In this document: piece by piece, positions 25,592 to 34,713 of the stretch
How the letters are laid out: every line of letters starts with the position of its first letter
Numbering within the stretch: the stretch's first letter is position 1
Origin: Nodularia sp034931045
GTDB taxonomy: Bacteria > Cyanobacteriota > Cyanobacteriia > Cyanobacteriales > Nostocaceae
Length of the DNA: 64,000 nucleotides
Direction: 5' to 3'
Assembly (NCBI RefSeq): GCF_034931045.1
Contig: NZ_JAYGHH010000011.1
Location: forward strand, 41,863-105,862
The notes under the pieces: model-generated
What the model saw: only the letters and a program-made list of their open reading frames with translations
Told to the model about the DNA's origin: nothing
The model's database searches: none
Translations under genes and position numbers: made by a program

Positions 25592-25666
25592 GATCACCAA
25601 TCCGCAAAAACTACCTATTGACAATTTACCCAAAAGCGTTTCCAGATTTAAAATCTAGAGGAGTCA

Positions 25667-26377
25667 ATGAGTACCACTAATTTTACCAAAGCGGAAAATG
25701 TCTATAAACACCCAGAGGAACAACCTCATCCACCAAGAAAAAACTTGATAAAAAATGCTACAAAACATGAAAATCCCCAAAAACGTGAACCTTTATCTCA
25801 TAGTTCCTCGTTAAAACTAGAAAATCGTGGTCGAGTCGCTATTTTTATTGATGGCGTAAGTCTATTTCATACAGCCTTACAACTTGGTATTGAAATCGAC
25901 TATCTCAAACTACTTTGCCATTTAACTGGGGGTTCACGGTTGTTACGTGCTTTCTTTTATACTGCTATTGATACCTCCAGACCAAATGCTGCACGTCCAC
26001 GCCCGAATGAAAAACAACAAGGTTTTCTCTTTTGGATGCGTCGCAATGGTTATCGTGTAGTTACCAAAGAAGTTCAATTGGCAGACCATACCAAAAAACA
26101 CAATTTGAATGTAGAAATTGCTGTGGATATGATTACCCTAGCTCCTTACTATGATACCGCAATTTTAGTGAGTGGAGATAGAGATTTAGCTTATGCTGTT
26201 AATGCTGTCAGCGCTACAGGTTCTCGTGTTGAAGTTGTCAGTTTGCGGGCATTGACTAGCGACAGTTTGATTGATGTTGCTGATGAGTTCATTGACCTCG
26301 ATAGGATTAAACAATACATTCAGAAAGATTCCCATATCGGCTATAGTTATCGGGTACTGTCTAATTCCAAGCTGTAA
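25667..26377 (+). CDS. NYN domain protein (LabA/DUF88 family)
   Basis: A 236-residue protein with a disordered, basic N-terminus (about 1-50) and a NYN (PIN-like) domain: 'RVAIFIDGVSLFHTA' with the first catalytic Asp, then 'VEIAVDMITLAPYYDTAILVSGDRDLAYAVNAV' with the later Asp cluster. NYN domains are metal-dependent RNases. LabA in Synechococcus PCC 7942 acts in circadian output. The role in this organism is inferred from family only. A good AGAGGAG ribosome site lies 6-7 bases before ATG 25667. MITE copy 2 sits just upstream. Confidence 0.85.
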   Translation: MSTTNFTKAENVYKHPEEQPHPPRKNLIKNATKHENPQKREPLSHSSSLKLENRGRVAIFIDGVSLFHTALQLGIEIDYLKLLCHLTGGSRLLRAFFYTAIDTSRPNAARPRPNEKQQGFLFWMRRNGYRVVTKEVQLADHTKKHNLNVEIAVDMITLAPYYDTAILVSGDRDLAYAVNAVSATGSRVEVVSLRALTSDSLIDVADEFIDLDRIKQYIQKDSHIGYSYRVLSNSKL

Positions 26378-26494
26378 ATCTCCAATTGAGCCAATTTGAT
26401 ATTGATTACTGCCTACCTACTTGTATCAGTTTAATAGAGTAGAATGGCAAATTAGGGAATTACTCTGCGTATTTTTTTATTAAATCCTAATGAG

Positions 26495-27199
26495 ATGGAT
26501 ATTTTAATTGTTGAAGATGAACTGGAAATTTCTCAGTTAATCCAACATTCTTTAAACAAAGAGGGGTTTGACTGTCGTATTAGCCGCGATGGGATCAACG
26601 CTTTACAAATGTTTCAGGAACAACCACCAGATTTAATTATCCTCGACTTAATGATTCCGGGATTGGATGGGCTGGAAGTGTGTGCGCGGATTCGCCAACA
26701 ACCAGGTGCAAAAGATCCTTATATTTTGATGCTGACAGCTAGGGGTGAGGAAATTGATCGGGTGATTGGTTTATCGACTGGTGCTGATGACTACATGGTT
26801 AAACCCTTCAGTCCCAGAGAGTTAATTGCTAGGGTTCGGGCATTATTACGGCGTAGTCTCCGTCAAGGGGGACAGCATCAGGTAAATCGAACTCAACACT
26901 TTGTGATTGATTTAGACCAGCACACTGCGATACGGCAGATTAATTCCCAACCTGCTGAAACTTTAGACTTAACTACTTTAGAATTTAATTTATTAAACAC
27001 CTTTGTCAGTAATCCTGGTCGAGTTTGGAACCGGACTCAACTAATTGATAAACTTTGGGGTGATGATTTTTTTGGTGATGAACGGGTTGTAGATACTCAT
27101 GTAGCAAGATTGCGGAAAAAAGTTGAACCTGATCCCGCTAGTCCCACTTTTATTAAAACTGTGGTTGGGGTAGGGTATAAGTTTGAAGATACCCTGTAG
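26495..27199 (+). CDS. OmpR/PhoB-type response regulator
   Basis: A 234-residue regulator. The receiver (1-120) has Asp8/Asp9-type acidic pocket 'VEDELE', phospho-acceptor Asp51 in 'LIILDLMIPGLDG' and Lys in 'MVKPFSPREL'. A winged-helix DNA-binding domain follows (about 135-232; 'LDLTTLEFNLLNTF', 'RVVDTHVARLRKKVE', 'TVVGVGYKF'). It is 15 bases upstream of a histidine kinase in the same direction, so it is one half of a classic two-component pair. The target genes and signal cannot be read from the sequence. Confidence 0.93.
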   Translation: MDILIVEDELEISQLIQHSLNKEGFDCRISRDGINALQMFQEQPPDLIILDLMIPGLDGLEVCARIRQQPGAKDPYILMLTARGEEIDRVIGLSTGADDYMVKPFSPRELIARVRALLRRSLRQGGQHQVNRTQHFVIDLDQHTAIRQINSQPAETLDLTTLEFNLLNTFVSNPGRVWNRTQLIDKLWGDDFFGDERVVDTHVARLRKKVEPDPASPTFIKTVVGVGYKFEDTL

Positions 27200-27214
27200 C
27201 GTGAGGAAAATGGC

Positions 27215-28321
27215 ATGGGCTGGCGTTGGTCAAAGTCTTTGCCTCTGGCATCGCGTCTGTTTTTATCCCACCTTGTAGTGATGATTGTGGGCTTGCTTAG
27301 TCTGGTAATCATTAGTGGGATCTCTTCTCCCCGCTTTTTTTTCCTGCACTTGCAGAGGTTAGAAAGTCGGGGTATGAGATTAATTAATATTCGGACTGAA
27401 TTAGTGCAAGGATTTGAAACTGCTTGGCGGCGTAGCACAATTTGGTCTGTTGTCTTTGGTAGTACTGCTGCGGGAGGCTTGAGTTATTGGGTATCCAAAC
27501 GAATTATGCTGCGGTTGACAGAGATGGAACAAATCACTCAAAAGTTTGCCTCTGGTCAGCTAGAGGCGCGATTACCTTTATCTGATATTCCCGAACTGCA
27601 TCGCCTGGGGACTAGTTTTAATCAGATGGCGGCTAGTTTAGAAGGGGTGGAAGCACGACGGCGAGAATTAATTGGTGATATGACTCATGAACTGCGGACA
27701 CCATTAACGGTTGTGCGGGGTTATTTAGAAGAACTCGCTGATGGTGAAATAGAACCATCGCCTGAGATTTATCGCCGATTGGCTAAGGAAACAAAGCGTT
27801 TAGAGAGATTAGTTAACGATTTACAAGAATTATCTAAGGCAGAAGCTGGTTATTTGCCAATTAATATTCAACCTGTGAATTTATGGCCTTTATTAGAGTC
27901 ATTGGTGGAAAAATTTAGTGACCAGCTGTTAGAAGATGGCCCGGTTTTAAGCTGGGAATGTCCTGACCAATTACCTTTGGTATTGGCAGATATTGACCGG
28001 ACAGAACAGGTGTTAGTCAATTTACTGGGTAATGCTATCCGTTATACTGTCAAAGGTGCAATTACTATTCGTGTTTCTGTTGCAGTATCTCAACTTTGGA
28101 TTGCTGTTATTGATACAGGTCTTGGCATTTCCTCCGAGGATTTACCCCATGTATTTGAACGGTTTTGGCGGGCTGACCAATCACGCGATCGCAATTCTGG
28201 TGGTACTGGTATTGGTTTAACTATCACCCGTCGTTTAGTGGAACTGCAAAACGGTAAAATTTATGTAGAAAGCGAACTGGGAATTGGTAGCACTTTTCGT
28301 TTTTGCTTACCTTTGGCGTAA
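27215..28321 (+). CDS. Membrane sensor histidine kinase, partner of the upstream regulator
   Basis: A 368-residue kinase. The first membrane helix is at about 15-37, a short periplasmic stretch follows, and the second helix is at about 74-92. Then come a HAMP domain (about 93-147), HisKA with His158 in 'DMTHELRTPLTVVRGY' and a HATPase ('VLVNLLGNAIRYT', 'DTGLGISSEDLPHVFERFWRAD' region, 'GGTGIGLTI'). The short external loop leaves little room for a ligand domain, so it may sense within the membrane. GAGG about 9 bases before ATG 27215. It is probably co-transcribed with the regulator 15 bases upstream. Confidence 0.93.
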   Translation: MGWRWSKSLPLASRLFLSHLVVMIVGLLSLVIISGISSPRFFFLHLQRLESRGMRLINIRTELVQGFETAWRRSTIWSVVFGSTAAGGLSYWVSKRIMLRLTEMEQITQKFASGQLEARLPLSDIPELHRLGTSFNQMAASLEGVEARRRELIGDMTHELRTPLTVVRGYLEELADGEIEPSPEIYRRLAKETKRLERLVNDLQELSKAEAGYLPINIQPVNLWPLLESLVEKFSDQLLEDGPVLSWECPDQLPLVLADIDRTEQVLVNLLGNAIRYTVKGAITIRVSVAVSQLWIAVIDTGLGISSEDLPHVFERFWRADQSRDRNSGGTGIGLTITRRLVELQNGKIYVESELGIGSTFRFCLPLA

Positions 28322-28674
28322 ATACAAAAAATTGACACAAGCTGACTGCATTTGCATTCTTTCAAGTATCAGTTATCCTGTATATGAAATTACTAAATTT
28401 TCCAATCTTGTAACATTTATTTCTTCATGAATTAATGTAAATTAATTGATTCACAGATGTGTGATAATTACCACCTAACTAAATTTCCATCCAAGTTAAG
28501 CATAAACACTGTTTTATGTGTTTACTAGTTGTGTATCATATTTATATAGTTAAAAAATATTAGGGTTACATCAGTAAAACCAAAATCCAGGTTATGTTTA
28601 GCTGGATATTTGGTAATCAAACAATATAATAACTTTATTAATCTGTGTGGAATTAATTATAAGGAGTGCTAAAA
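28322..28674. other. AT-rich spacer, nothing recognised
   Basis: About 350 bases between the kinase and the small membrane protein. I see no ORF, hairpin with T-run or known repeat. The end holds the AAGGAG ribosome site (28661-28666) of the next gene. Confidence 0.5.
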
Positions 28675-28959
28675 ATGAATCAGTTGCAATTAAGTTTACT
28701 GATTAGCTATTTGCTGATGACCTGCTATTTTTTCATTCATTGGCTAAAGTTTTCCTTGCGTCATCCTATTTCTAGCCCAGAGGAGCAATTTTTATCTTTT
28801 GTGATGTTTGTGATCACAACTATTTTCTGGCCTGTAACTATTATGATGTCTTTATGGAAAATAGCCAATAATCGCCAACTGGAACTTAGCACTGTGGTTC
28901 CAGTGATTTTTGCTATGTTTGCCTTTAGTCTTTCATATTGTTTAACTTATCTATTATGA
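28675..28959 (+). CDS. Small membrane protein, hypothetical (three predicted helices)
   Basis: Ninety-four residues. An AAGGAG ribosome site at 28661-28666 sits 8 bases before ATG 28675 and decides the start; an in-frame GTG at 28666 lies inside that site. Three hydrophobic segments ('LSLLISYLLMTCYFFIHWL', 'FVMFVITTIFWPVTIMMSL', 'VPVIFAMFAFSLSYCLTYLL') cover most of the protein. No family is recognised. The strong ribosome site supports expression. Confidence 0.6.
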   Translation: MNQLQLSLLISYLLMTCYFFIHWLKFSLRHPISSPEEQFLSFVMFVITTIFWPVTIMMSLWKIANNRQLELSTVVPVIFAMFAFSLSYCLTYLL

Positions 28960-29033
28960 AAGTGGTTTTTTGGATAACGATTTGTTACGCTTGTTAAAGC
29001 ATATACGCCCTGCTTCATTAATTAAAAGCAAAA

Positions 29034-29531
29034 TCAAGTTACCATTTCCAACTCTAATTGATGACTTTGGAAAAAATCATGAGTGAAATGATCTACTACA
29101 TTAGTATTAGCAAGTTCTAAATTATAAAAATCTACAACTTCATGCTCAAAATAAGGGCCAGCGTGCCAAGTACCTTCATTTAACTTGATAAAGCAATTTC
29201 CTGGTATGCGGAAAGCTGAAATCTCTGCTAATACTGGTTCACTTAAGTCATTATGAGGAGGACAAACTGCAATTAACCAATCTTTTCCTGCTAAAGAACC
29301 TAAACATTGGGTACATTGCAAATGACGAGTAATTTTATTAAACCTCCGCCCCCGCTTTTCTAGCCTCATAATATAAAATCGCGGTGTGCCATTTTTGAGA
29401 TTTAATTGGGCATCTTCAGCATCATAAATTTTGCCATCTTCACTAGCAGAAATTACTTGTCCATACCGCCGAAAATTTTCTGGTGTTATCCATTCAGCTT
29501 GTAATTGTTGTACTGTTTGTGATGTACTCAT
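29034..29531 (-). CDS. Ureidoglycolate lyase family protein
   Basis: A 165-residue protein of the AllA-like cupin fold. Visible are 'ITPENFRRYGQVI' at the start, 'FNKITRHLQCTQCLGSLAGKDWLIAVCPP' in the middle and 'FIKLNEGTWHAGPYF' with the metal-ligand histidine. The family releases glyoxylate and urea from ureidoglycolate in purine degradation. No other allantoin-pathway gene is nearby, so the physiological substrate here is uncertain. It is divergent from holA, with about 90 bases between. Confidence 0.85.
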   Translation of the reverse strand: MSTSQTVQQLQAEWITPENFRRYGQVISASEDGKIYDAEDAQLNLKNGTPRFYIMRLEKRGRRFNKITRHLQCTQCLGSLAGKDWLIAVCPPHNDLSEPVLAEISAFRIPGNCFIKLNEGTWHAGPYFEHEVVDFYNLELANTNVVDHFTHDFFQSHQLELEMVT

Positions 29532-29621
29532 AAATCTGACTGTTAATATTAATGTCGGGTAATTCTAGGATAATATCTTTTGGAAATTTATTTGTACCCG
29601 CAGCTGCTATGAGGTTCATCT

Positions 29622-30617
29622 ATGCCAATCTATGTTTACTGGGGTGAGGATGATTTTGCCATTGAAAAAGCCGTTACAGCATTACGCGATCGCATCCTCG
29701 ATCCTCTTTGGACAAGTTTTAACTATACATCTTTATCCCCAGACCAAACCGACGCAGCGATCGCGGGTTTAAATGAAGTGATGACACCACCCTTTGGCGC
29801 TGGTGGACGCTTGGTGTGGCTAATTAATACCACCCTTTGTCAGCACTGCCCAGACAATATCTTAGCCGAACTGACGCGCACCCTGTCAGTCATTCCCGAA
29901 AACTCCTGGTTATTACTCACCACTCGCAACAAACCAGATGAACGCCTGAAATCTACCAAATTACTGAAAAAATCCGCCAACGAATTTCGAGAATTTCCCC
30001 TGATCCCACCTTGGAAGATAGAACTATTGGTAGAGTCAGTCAATCAAGTGGCTCAAACTGTGGGAGTAAAACTGACTCCCCGGACGGCGGAAATTTTAGC
30101 CGAAGCTGTAGGTAATGATACACGGCTACTGTATAACGAGATGGAAAAGTTACGTCTTTATACATCGGATAGCGGTAAACCTTTAGACGTAGATACCATT
30201 ACACAATTAGTCAGAAATACTACTCAAAATAGTTTACAATTAGCGGCAGCGATTAGAATGGGAGAAACAGCTAAAGCTCTAACTATTTTGGCTGACTTGA
30301 TTAATGTTGCCGAACCGGGATTAAAGATAGTTGCTACTCTTATAGGTCAGTTTCGTACCTGGTTATTAGTCAAGATGGCGATGGAAAGTGGGGAACGCAA
30401 TCCTCAAGCGATCGCCAAATTAGCCGAAATTAGCAACCCCAAACGTATTTACTTTTTACAACAAGAAATCAAAACACTTTCTGTACAGCAACTAGTCTAC
30501 TGCTTACCACTACTGTTAGAGTTAGAAGTCAGTCTCAAGCAAGGAGCAACTGAGGTATCTGCACTTCAAACCAAAGTCATAGAACTTTGTCAAGTATGCC
30601 AGCGCAGTAGACATTAA
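29622..30617 (+). CDS. holA: DNA polymerase III subunit delta
   Basis: A 331-residue AAA+ family clamp-loader subunit, without a functional P-loop as is normal for delta. Visible: 'PIYVYWGEDDFAIEKAV' at the start, 'GGRLVWLINTTL' and the C-terminal collar-domain helices with 'AEPGLKIVATLIGQFRTWLLVKMA'. It opens the beta clamp and works with DnaX and delta-prime at the replisome. GAGG lies about 8 bases before ATG 29622. It is probably monocistronic. Confidence 0.92.
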   Translation: MPIYVYWGEDDFAIEKAVTALRDRILDPLWTSFNYTSLSPDQTDAAIAGLNEVMTPPFGAGGRLVWLINTTLCQHCPDNILAELTRTLSVIPENSWLLLTTRNKPDERLKSTKLLKKSANEFREFPLIPPWKIELLVESVNQVAQTVGVKLTPRTAEILAEAVGNDTRLLYNEMEKLRLYTSDSGKPLDVDTITQLVRNTTQNSLQLAAAIRMGETAKALTILADLINVAEPGLKIVATLIGQFRTWLLVKMAMESGERNPQAIAKLAEISNPKRIYFLQQEIKTLSVQQLVYCLPLLLELEVSLKQGATEVSALQTKVIELCQVCQRSRH

Positions 30618-30719
30618 ATATAAAAATTTAGTTACCAGACCATTCTCTGGAACTTCTCGCGCCTAAAATAATTCAAAGCCATTAACATATCCCTACTATA
30701 CTTTTGTCTCATAGACTTT

Positions 30720-31190
30720 ATGAAAAGAATTTCTAATTTATTTTTTCCAACTAGCCTGCGATATCTATTTCCCCAAAGTCTATTCTTCGGTATTCTGACA
30801 ACTGCTAGTTTAGTTACCACCAGTACGACCTTCATTTCTCCGGCTGATGCTCAAACACCTGCCGTTAACAATACTGACGACATAACCAACTACGCTCAAG
30901 CTGTGTTAGCAATGGAAACGCCGCGTCAACAGGCTTTTGATGAAATAAAAAAACTCATTGGGGGTGGAGAAATACCCAAAATTATTTGTAATGATCCTAA
31001 AAGCATGAACAGCCTACCACGGCAAGCTCAAGATATCGCAGTGACTTACTGTAATCGCTCTCAAAAAATAGTTGAAGATAATGGACTGAGTATTGAACGG
31101 TTTAACAAAATTACTGTCGAGCTACAAAATAACAATAACTTAAAACGACAGGTCTACAATACATTAATTCGCCTGCAAAAAAAACCATAA
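30720..31190 (+). CDS. Exported DUF4168-type protein
   Basis: 156 residues. A signal peptide is likely: basic start 'MKRISNLF', hydrophobic core (about 20-38) and a cleavage-like 'PADAQT' near 41-46. The mature part is helical, with 'YAQAVLAMETPRQQAFDEIKKLIG' and 'IERFNKITVELQNNNNLKRQVY', the pattern of DUF4168 proteins. The function is unknown; the location is periplasmic or outer envelope. Two cysteines ('PKIICND', 'VTYCNR') could form a disulfide. Confidence 0.75.
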   Translation: MKRISNLFFPTSLRYLFPQSLFFGILTTASLVTTSTTFISPADAQTPAVNNTDDITNYAQAVLAMETPRQQAFDEIKKLIGGGEIPKIICNDPKSMNSLPRQAQDIAVTYCNRSQKIVEDNGLSIERFNKITVELQNNNNLKRQVYNTLIRLQKKP

Positions 31191-31303
31191 ACTCGGTTGA
31201 ATAAATTACTAAGAATACTCCCGGATTACGCCCAGGGTAAGGATTAGTTATTGATAATCAGCAACTAATATAGTAACCCCCAATGATGACTGAAAACCTT
31301 AAT

Positions 31304-31365
31304 GTAGGGGCGGGTTTATATATATGTTCAATTACCAATAGTAATTTTCATCAACCCACCTCTAC
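31304..31365. repeat. Interspersed hairpin repeat, family C (GTAGGGGCGGGTTT), copy 1
   Basis: GTAGGGGCGGGTTTA on the left and CAACCCACCTCTAC on the right form an imperfect inverted repeat around an AT-rich loop. Related units are at 36867-36927 and 46451-46500. It lies between the DUF4168-type gene and the convergent haloperoxidase gene and could act as a transcript end. Confidence 0.6.
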
Positions 31366-31425
31366 TTGGTTTCTACTCAGCAGAGATTAAACACCCCAAT
31401 AACAGCACTCAGCACTTTGCCATAA

Positions 31426-33099
31426 CTAGTCGTCGTTGTCACTCATTAAGTGCTTGACCTCGTCACGAGAAATTTTTACTTTCTTACCATCGAACTTAGT
31501 CAAAGTGAAGGAATTATCTTCATTGTAGGTAAGTGACTGCTCTTGCAGAAGTCCAATCGCTATTTGTTCACCTAGTCTGACAGACTCAGTATAGTCAGTG
31601 CGCCAGTGAACACCAGCACCATCACGACCAAGTGAAATGTTAGCAGCAACCTTGTTCAATTCACCACCGACAGTGAGATGTCCGGCATCAGCACCAGTAT
31701 ATGCAATTAGCTCAGTACCATCATCATTAGGAACCACTGGATTCTTAATCTGCCAAGATTCATCAAACCAGGCTTTGAGAATCGTCACACAAGCACCGGC
31801 TACAATAGCGTGTCCAGCACCATAGGCGGGATGGGTAGGAGAACCTTCAGGAAATGCCATTGGGATCAAATAATTACCATAGCGACTGTAGACTTTTGCC
31901 AATACACCCGAATCTAAAATCTCCTGATCAATAGGATATTCTGCCTTGCCGATCAGATGGTTGTGAACTAGTCCACCAAAGGCTTCTGGACGCAGGCGAC
32001 GATGCACAAACCACTTTTGGAACCATATAGCTTTGAGCGCTCTAGTTGCAACTTCAGTCACCAAACTCAGGATGTACGCACTACCGAACGTAGCGAACCC
32101 GACTTGAGTTTTGGAATTATTGTAGGGGTTGCCTTCATCCATTGGAGCTTTAATGTCTAACAGAATTAAGCAAGCATTTAGGTAAGCTTCGTAGAGAGCA
32201 TCAACGTGGACGTACTGACCAATATCTCGGATGTTACGGATATAGCGGGGTGTAGAATCGAATTTATCTGCACCTGTGGCACCACCGTTCTGCACATTTA
32301 GCCACTCGTCGTAATCAGTCAAATAATTAATATTTGGTTGTACAGTTTTTTGTCTTTGGGAAATGGTCAGGGAACCATAGGTAATATCCTTGAGTAAAAA
32401 CTGGGAAATGTAAGGGCCAACTAAATCACCAGCAAAATTACCTCGGAAAAGGGACTCTGGGGTGACACGTCCGCCAATTTTTGGCCCACGAAAATCGGAG
32501 AACTGCGATAAGTCTGCTACTGCTTCCTCCACCAAGGACTTTTGGCTAAAGTCAGTGAAATTGATATCCCGCAACAACGCCATCCAGTAAACTTCAGCTG
32601 CTTCTCCGGAGTTTCTTGGCGAGTCAATGCGGGGTGCAGGAGGGATAGTAATTGCATGACCGTCGGGGCCTTGGAGGTCAAAAGCTAGTCCGGCTTGTGG
32701 ATTAGCCAATTTGCGACCTTTGCCCAGAGTAATAGCTTCAAAATCTTTTGGTTTACCACTTTTGAGAGCTTTAAGCAGGGTATTGTAGGCTTTGGGATCT
32801 ACTTCGCCTAGTTGATTGTGTGGCAAACCTTTAGAGAAGTTAGCAATATAGTTAGGAGACCCATCAGCACCTAAATATTCCTGTTCTTCACCATTACAAA
32901 CATGATCTTCAATACCTCTGTTAAAGGCAATTTTTGCTGCATCTTGGCGGATTTTACGAGATGATCTTTGCCGTTGTTTACTGTTTTCAGGGACAAGTTC
33001 TTTGCAATCTGAAGGTTCTGGACGCGCTGGACGTGACGGACGTGCTGGACGGTCTGGACGCGCTGGTGGTGTGGGACGTGCTGGACGTTCTGGACGCAT
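31426..33099 (-). CDS. Vanadium-dependent haloperoxidase
   Basis: 557 residues from ATG 33099 (AGGA about 10 bases ahead); a longer frame opens at 33183 without a ribosome site. Residues 1-30 are about ten RPx triplets ('RPARPDRPARPSRPARP'), probably disordered. The vanadate pocket motifs of the PAP2/haloperoxidase fold are present: Lys362 and Arg370 in 'KWFVHRRLRPEAFGG', 'GSPTHPAYGAGHA' with His430, and Arg492 and His498 in 'GRDGAGVHWRTD'. The enzyme uses H2O2 to oxidise halide. The position that is Ser in fungal and algal enzymes (PSGH) is Ala here (GAGH). No signal peptide is visible. It is divergent from the site-2 protease. Confidence 0.9.
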   Translation of the reverse strand: MRPERPARPTPPARPDRPARPSRPARPEPSDCKELVPENSKQRQRSSRKIRQDAAKIAFNRGIEDHVCNGEEQEYLGADGSPNYIANFSKGLPHNQLGEVDPKAYNTLLKALKSGKPKDFEAITLGKGRKLANPQAGLAFDLQGPDGHAITIPPAPRIDSPRNSGEAAEVYWMALLRDINFTDFSQKSLVEEAVADLSQFSDFRGPKIGGRVTPESLFRGNFAGDLVGPYISQFLLKDITYGSLTISQRQKTVQPNINYLTDYDEWLNVQNGGATGADKFDSTPRYIRNIRDIGQYVHVDALYEAYLNACLILLDIKAPMDEGNPYNNSKTQVGFATFGSAYILSLVTEVATRALKAIWFQKWFVHRRLRPEAFGGLVHNHLIGKAEYPIDQEILDSGVLAKVYSRYGNYLIPMAFPEGSPTHPAYGAGHAIVAGACVTILKAWFDESWQIKNPVVPNDDGTELIAYTGADAGHLTVGGELNKVAANISLGRDGAGVHWRTDYTESVRLGEQIAIGLLQEQSLTYNEDNSFTLTKFDGKKVKISRDEVKHLMSDNDD

Positions 33100-33501
33100 G
33101 ATGTGAAGTTCCTGGATAAATTTAATAAAAGTAGATACTATTGACCATCCCGATATGCTCTTATCTGAAAGATAAAAGTACAATCTGGTAGCTAGAGGCT
33201 ATTTGACACTATCGAGAAAATTTAATGTTCAAATCGGCTGGTAACAATTACAAGTTATTCAATCTGGGAAAGCACACACTTTTTCAAGCTTGAGTAACTA
33301 GCTTTGTTTGAACATACCTATATATACTGATTGCGATCGCAGCATTTCGGAAAGCTGGAAAATTTATTCCCGACAACCGCCCCAAAAAGGACGGTTAACA
33401 CAACTATGACCAAGATTTAAATTTTTTAACATTACGTTACAATAAATTCATAGAGAACAGCACCAGCAAATCTCTTACAGATGTATTCAAAGGTGTACGG
33501 C
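33100..33501. other. Divergent intergenic region of the haloperoxidase and site-2 protease genes
   Basis: About 400 bases. A HIP1 site lies near 33332-33339, and an imperfect inverted repeat AACCGCCC (33375-33382) / GGACGGTT (33389-33396) could be an operator or a weak hairpin. No gene is seen. Confidence 0.45.
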
Positions 33502-34626
33502 ATGAATGGCACAATTCGCGTTGGTAATCTCTTCGGGATTCCCTTCTATATCCATCCGTCGTGGTTTCTAGTTCTGGGCTTGGTAGCTTGGAGTTATAGC
33601 AGTGGACTGACGGCACAATTTCCCTGGTTGTCTGGGGGACTAACTTTAACACTGGGATTGATGACAGCGTTGTTATTGTTTGCCTCTGTCGTCGCCCATG
33701 AATTAGGACATAGTTTTGTCGCAATTCGTCAAGGAATTGATGTTAAATCCATCACATTATTTATATTTGGTGGCTTGGCGAGTTTAGAAAAAGAATCAGA
33801 AACCCCAGGTGAAGCATTTTGGGTGGCGATCGCAGGGCCTTTAGTTAGTTTCCTCCTCTGTGGTGTATTTACAGCAATCGGTGTCACTACCGCCGCTACA
33901 GGTGCAACCGCAGCTATCCTTGGTGTTCTGGCTTCTGTAAACTTGGCATTAGCATTATTTAACCTGATTCCTGGCTTGCCCTTAGATGGTGGTAATATCC
34001 TCAAGGCTGCTGTGTGGAAGATTACAGGCAACCCCTACAAAGGTGTAACTTTTGCTAGTCGAGTCGGACAAGTATTTGGTTGGGTAGCGATCGCATCTGG
34101 TTTAATTCCCCTATTATTCTTTGGTAGCTTCGCTAACTTTTGGAACTTATTAATCGGTTTCTTCTTGTTGCAAAATGCTGGTAAAACAGCGCAATTTGCG
34201 AGAGTACAGGAAAAATTCACAGGTTTGACGGCAGCAGATGCTGTTACCTTTAATAGTCCCATTGTATCTGCCAATACTAGCCTCAGAGAATTTGCAGACC
34301 AACGAATTTTTAACAATCAAGACTGGAAAACATTCTTAGTCACTGATGAAGACGGAAAACTAATCGGTGCAATTAACCTCAACGATTTACGGATTATTCC
34401 CACAACGCAGTGGTCAGAAACTCCAGTTAGCGTAGTGATGAAGTCCATTGAGGAAACTACTACAGTTAAATCAGACCAACCTCTGTTGGAAGTGGTTCAG
34501 TTACTTGAACAAAAAAAGTTATCTACACTTTCTGTAATTCGTGACAATGGTGTATTGGTAGGGATTTTAGAAAAAACAGCGATTATTCAGCTACTGCAAA
34601 ATAAAACTCAACCTAATCCTGTATAA
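33502..34626 (+). CDS. Site-2 protease family protein (M50) with CBS pair
   Basis: 374 residues from ATG 33502 (AAAGGTG just ahead); an in-frame ATG at 33481 would add seven residues. Multiple membrane helices carry the zinc motif HELGH (66-70) and the second ligand motif 'NLIPGLPLDGG' near 156-166. A cytoplasmic CBS pair follows (about 240-370; 'VSVVMKSIEETTTVKSDQPLLEVVQLL' region). Such proteases cut transmembrane substrates such as anti-sigma factors, and the CBS pair suggests control by nucleotides. The substrate is unknown. A terminator follows at 34652-34682. Confidence 0.9.
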   Translation: MNGTIRVGNLFGIPFYIHPSWFLVLGLVAWSYSSGLTAQFPWLSGGLTLTLGLMTALLLFASVVAHELGHSFVAIRQGIDVKSITLFIFGGLASLEKESETPGEAFWVAIAGPLVSFLLCGVFTAIGVTTAATGATAAILGVLASVNLALALFNLIPGLPLDGGNILKAAVWKITGNPYKGVTFASRVGQVFGWVAIASGLIPLLFFGSFANFWNLLIGFFLLQNAGKTAQFARVQEKFTGLTAADAVTFNSPIVSANTSLREFADQRIFNNQDWKTFLVTDEDGKLIGAINLNDLRIIPTTQWSETPVSVVMKSIEETTTVKSDQPLLEVVQLLEQKKLSTLSVIRDNGVLVGILEKTAIIQLLQNKTQPNPV

Positions 34627-34651
34627 TTTTCTAGAAAAATTGCATAAGTTC

Positions 34652-34682
34652 AAAATCCCTCAGTTTGTCTGGGGGTTTTTTG
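34652..34682 (+). terminator. Rho-independent terminator after the site-2 protease gene
   Basis: CCCTCAG pairs with CTGGGGG (one wobble) around a TTTGT loop and is followed by TTTTTT. It lies about 25 bases after the stop codon. Confidence 0.75.
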
Positions 34683-34713
34683 GATCTCACACAGAGGCGC
34701 ACCAGAGTTAAAG

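Larger units (their letters stand above)
24587..25666. other. Long intergenic region (about 1.1 kb) with hairpin, direct repeat and a MITE
   Basis: No convincing gene is seen; short minus-strand frames lack ribosome sites and family features. It holds a terminator-like hairpin at 24785-24831, a 17-bp exact direct repeat GATTTTTCAATAGCAAT at 24976-24992 and 25272-25288, and MITE family A copy 2 at 25481-25591. It is long enough for a small RNA, but I recognise none. Confidence 0.5.

Noticed and set aside
33003..33099. Tandem GGACGTGCTGGACG-like DNA repeats considered as a CRISPR or satellite
   Set aside because: They are codons for the RPx triplets at the start of the haloperoxidase; there are no spacers and the units are too short.
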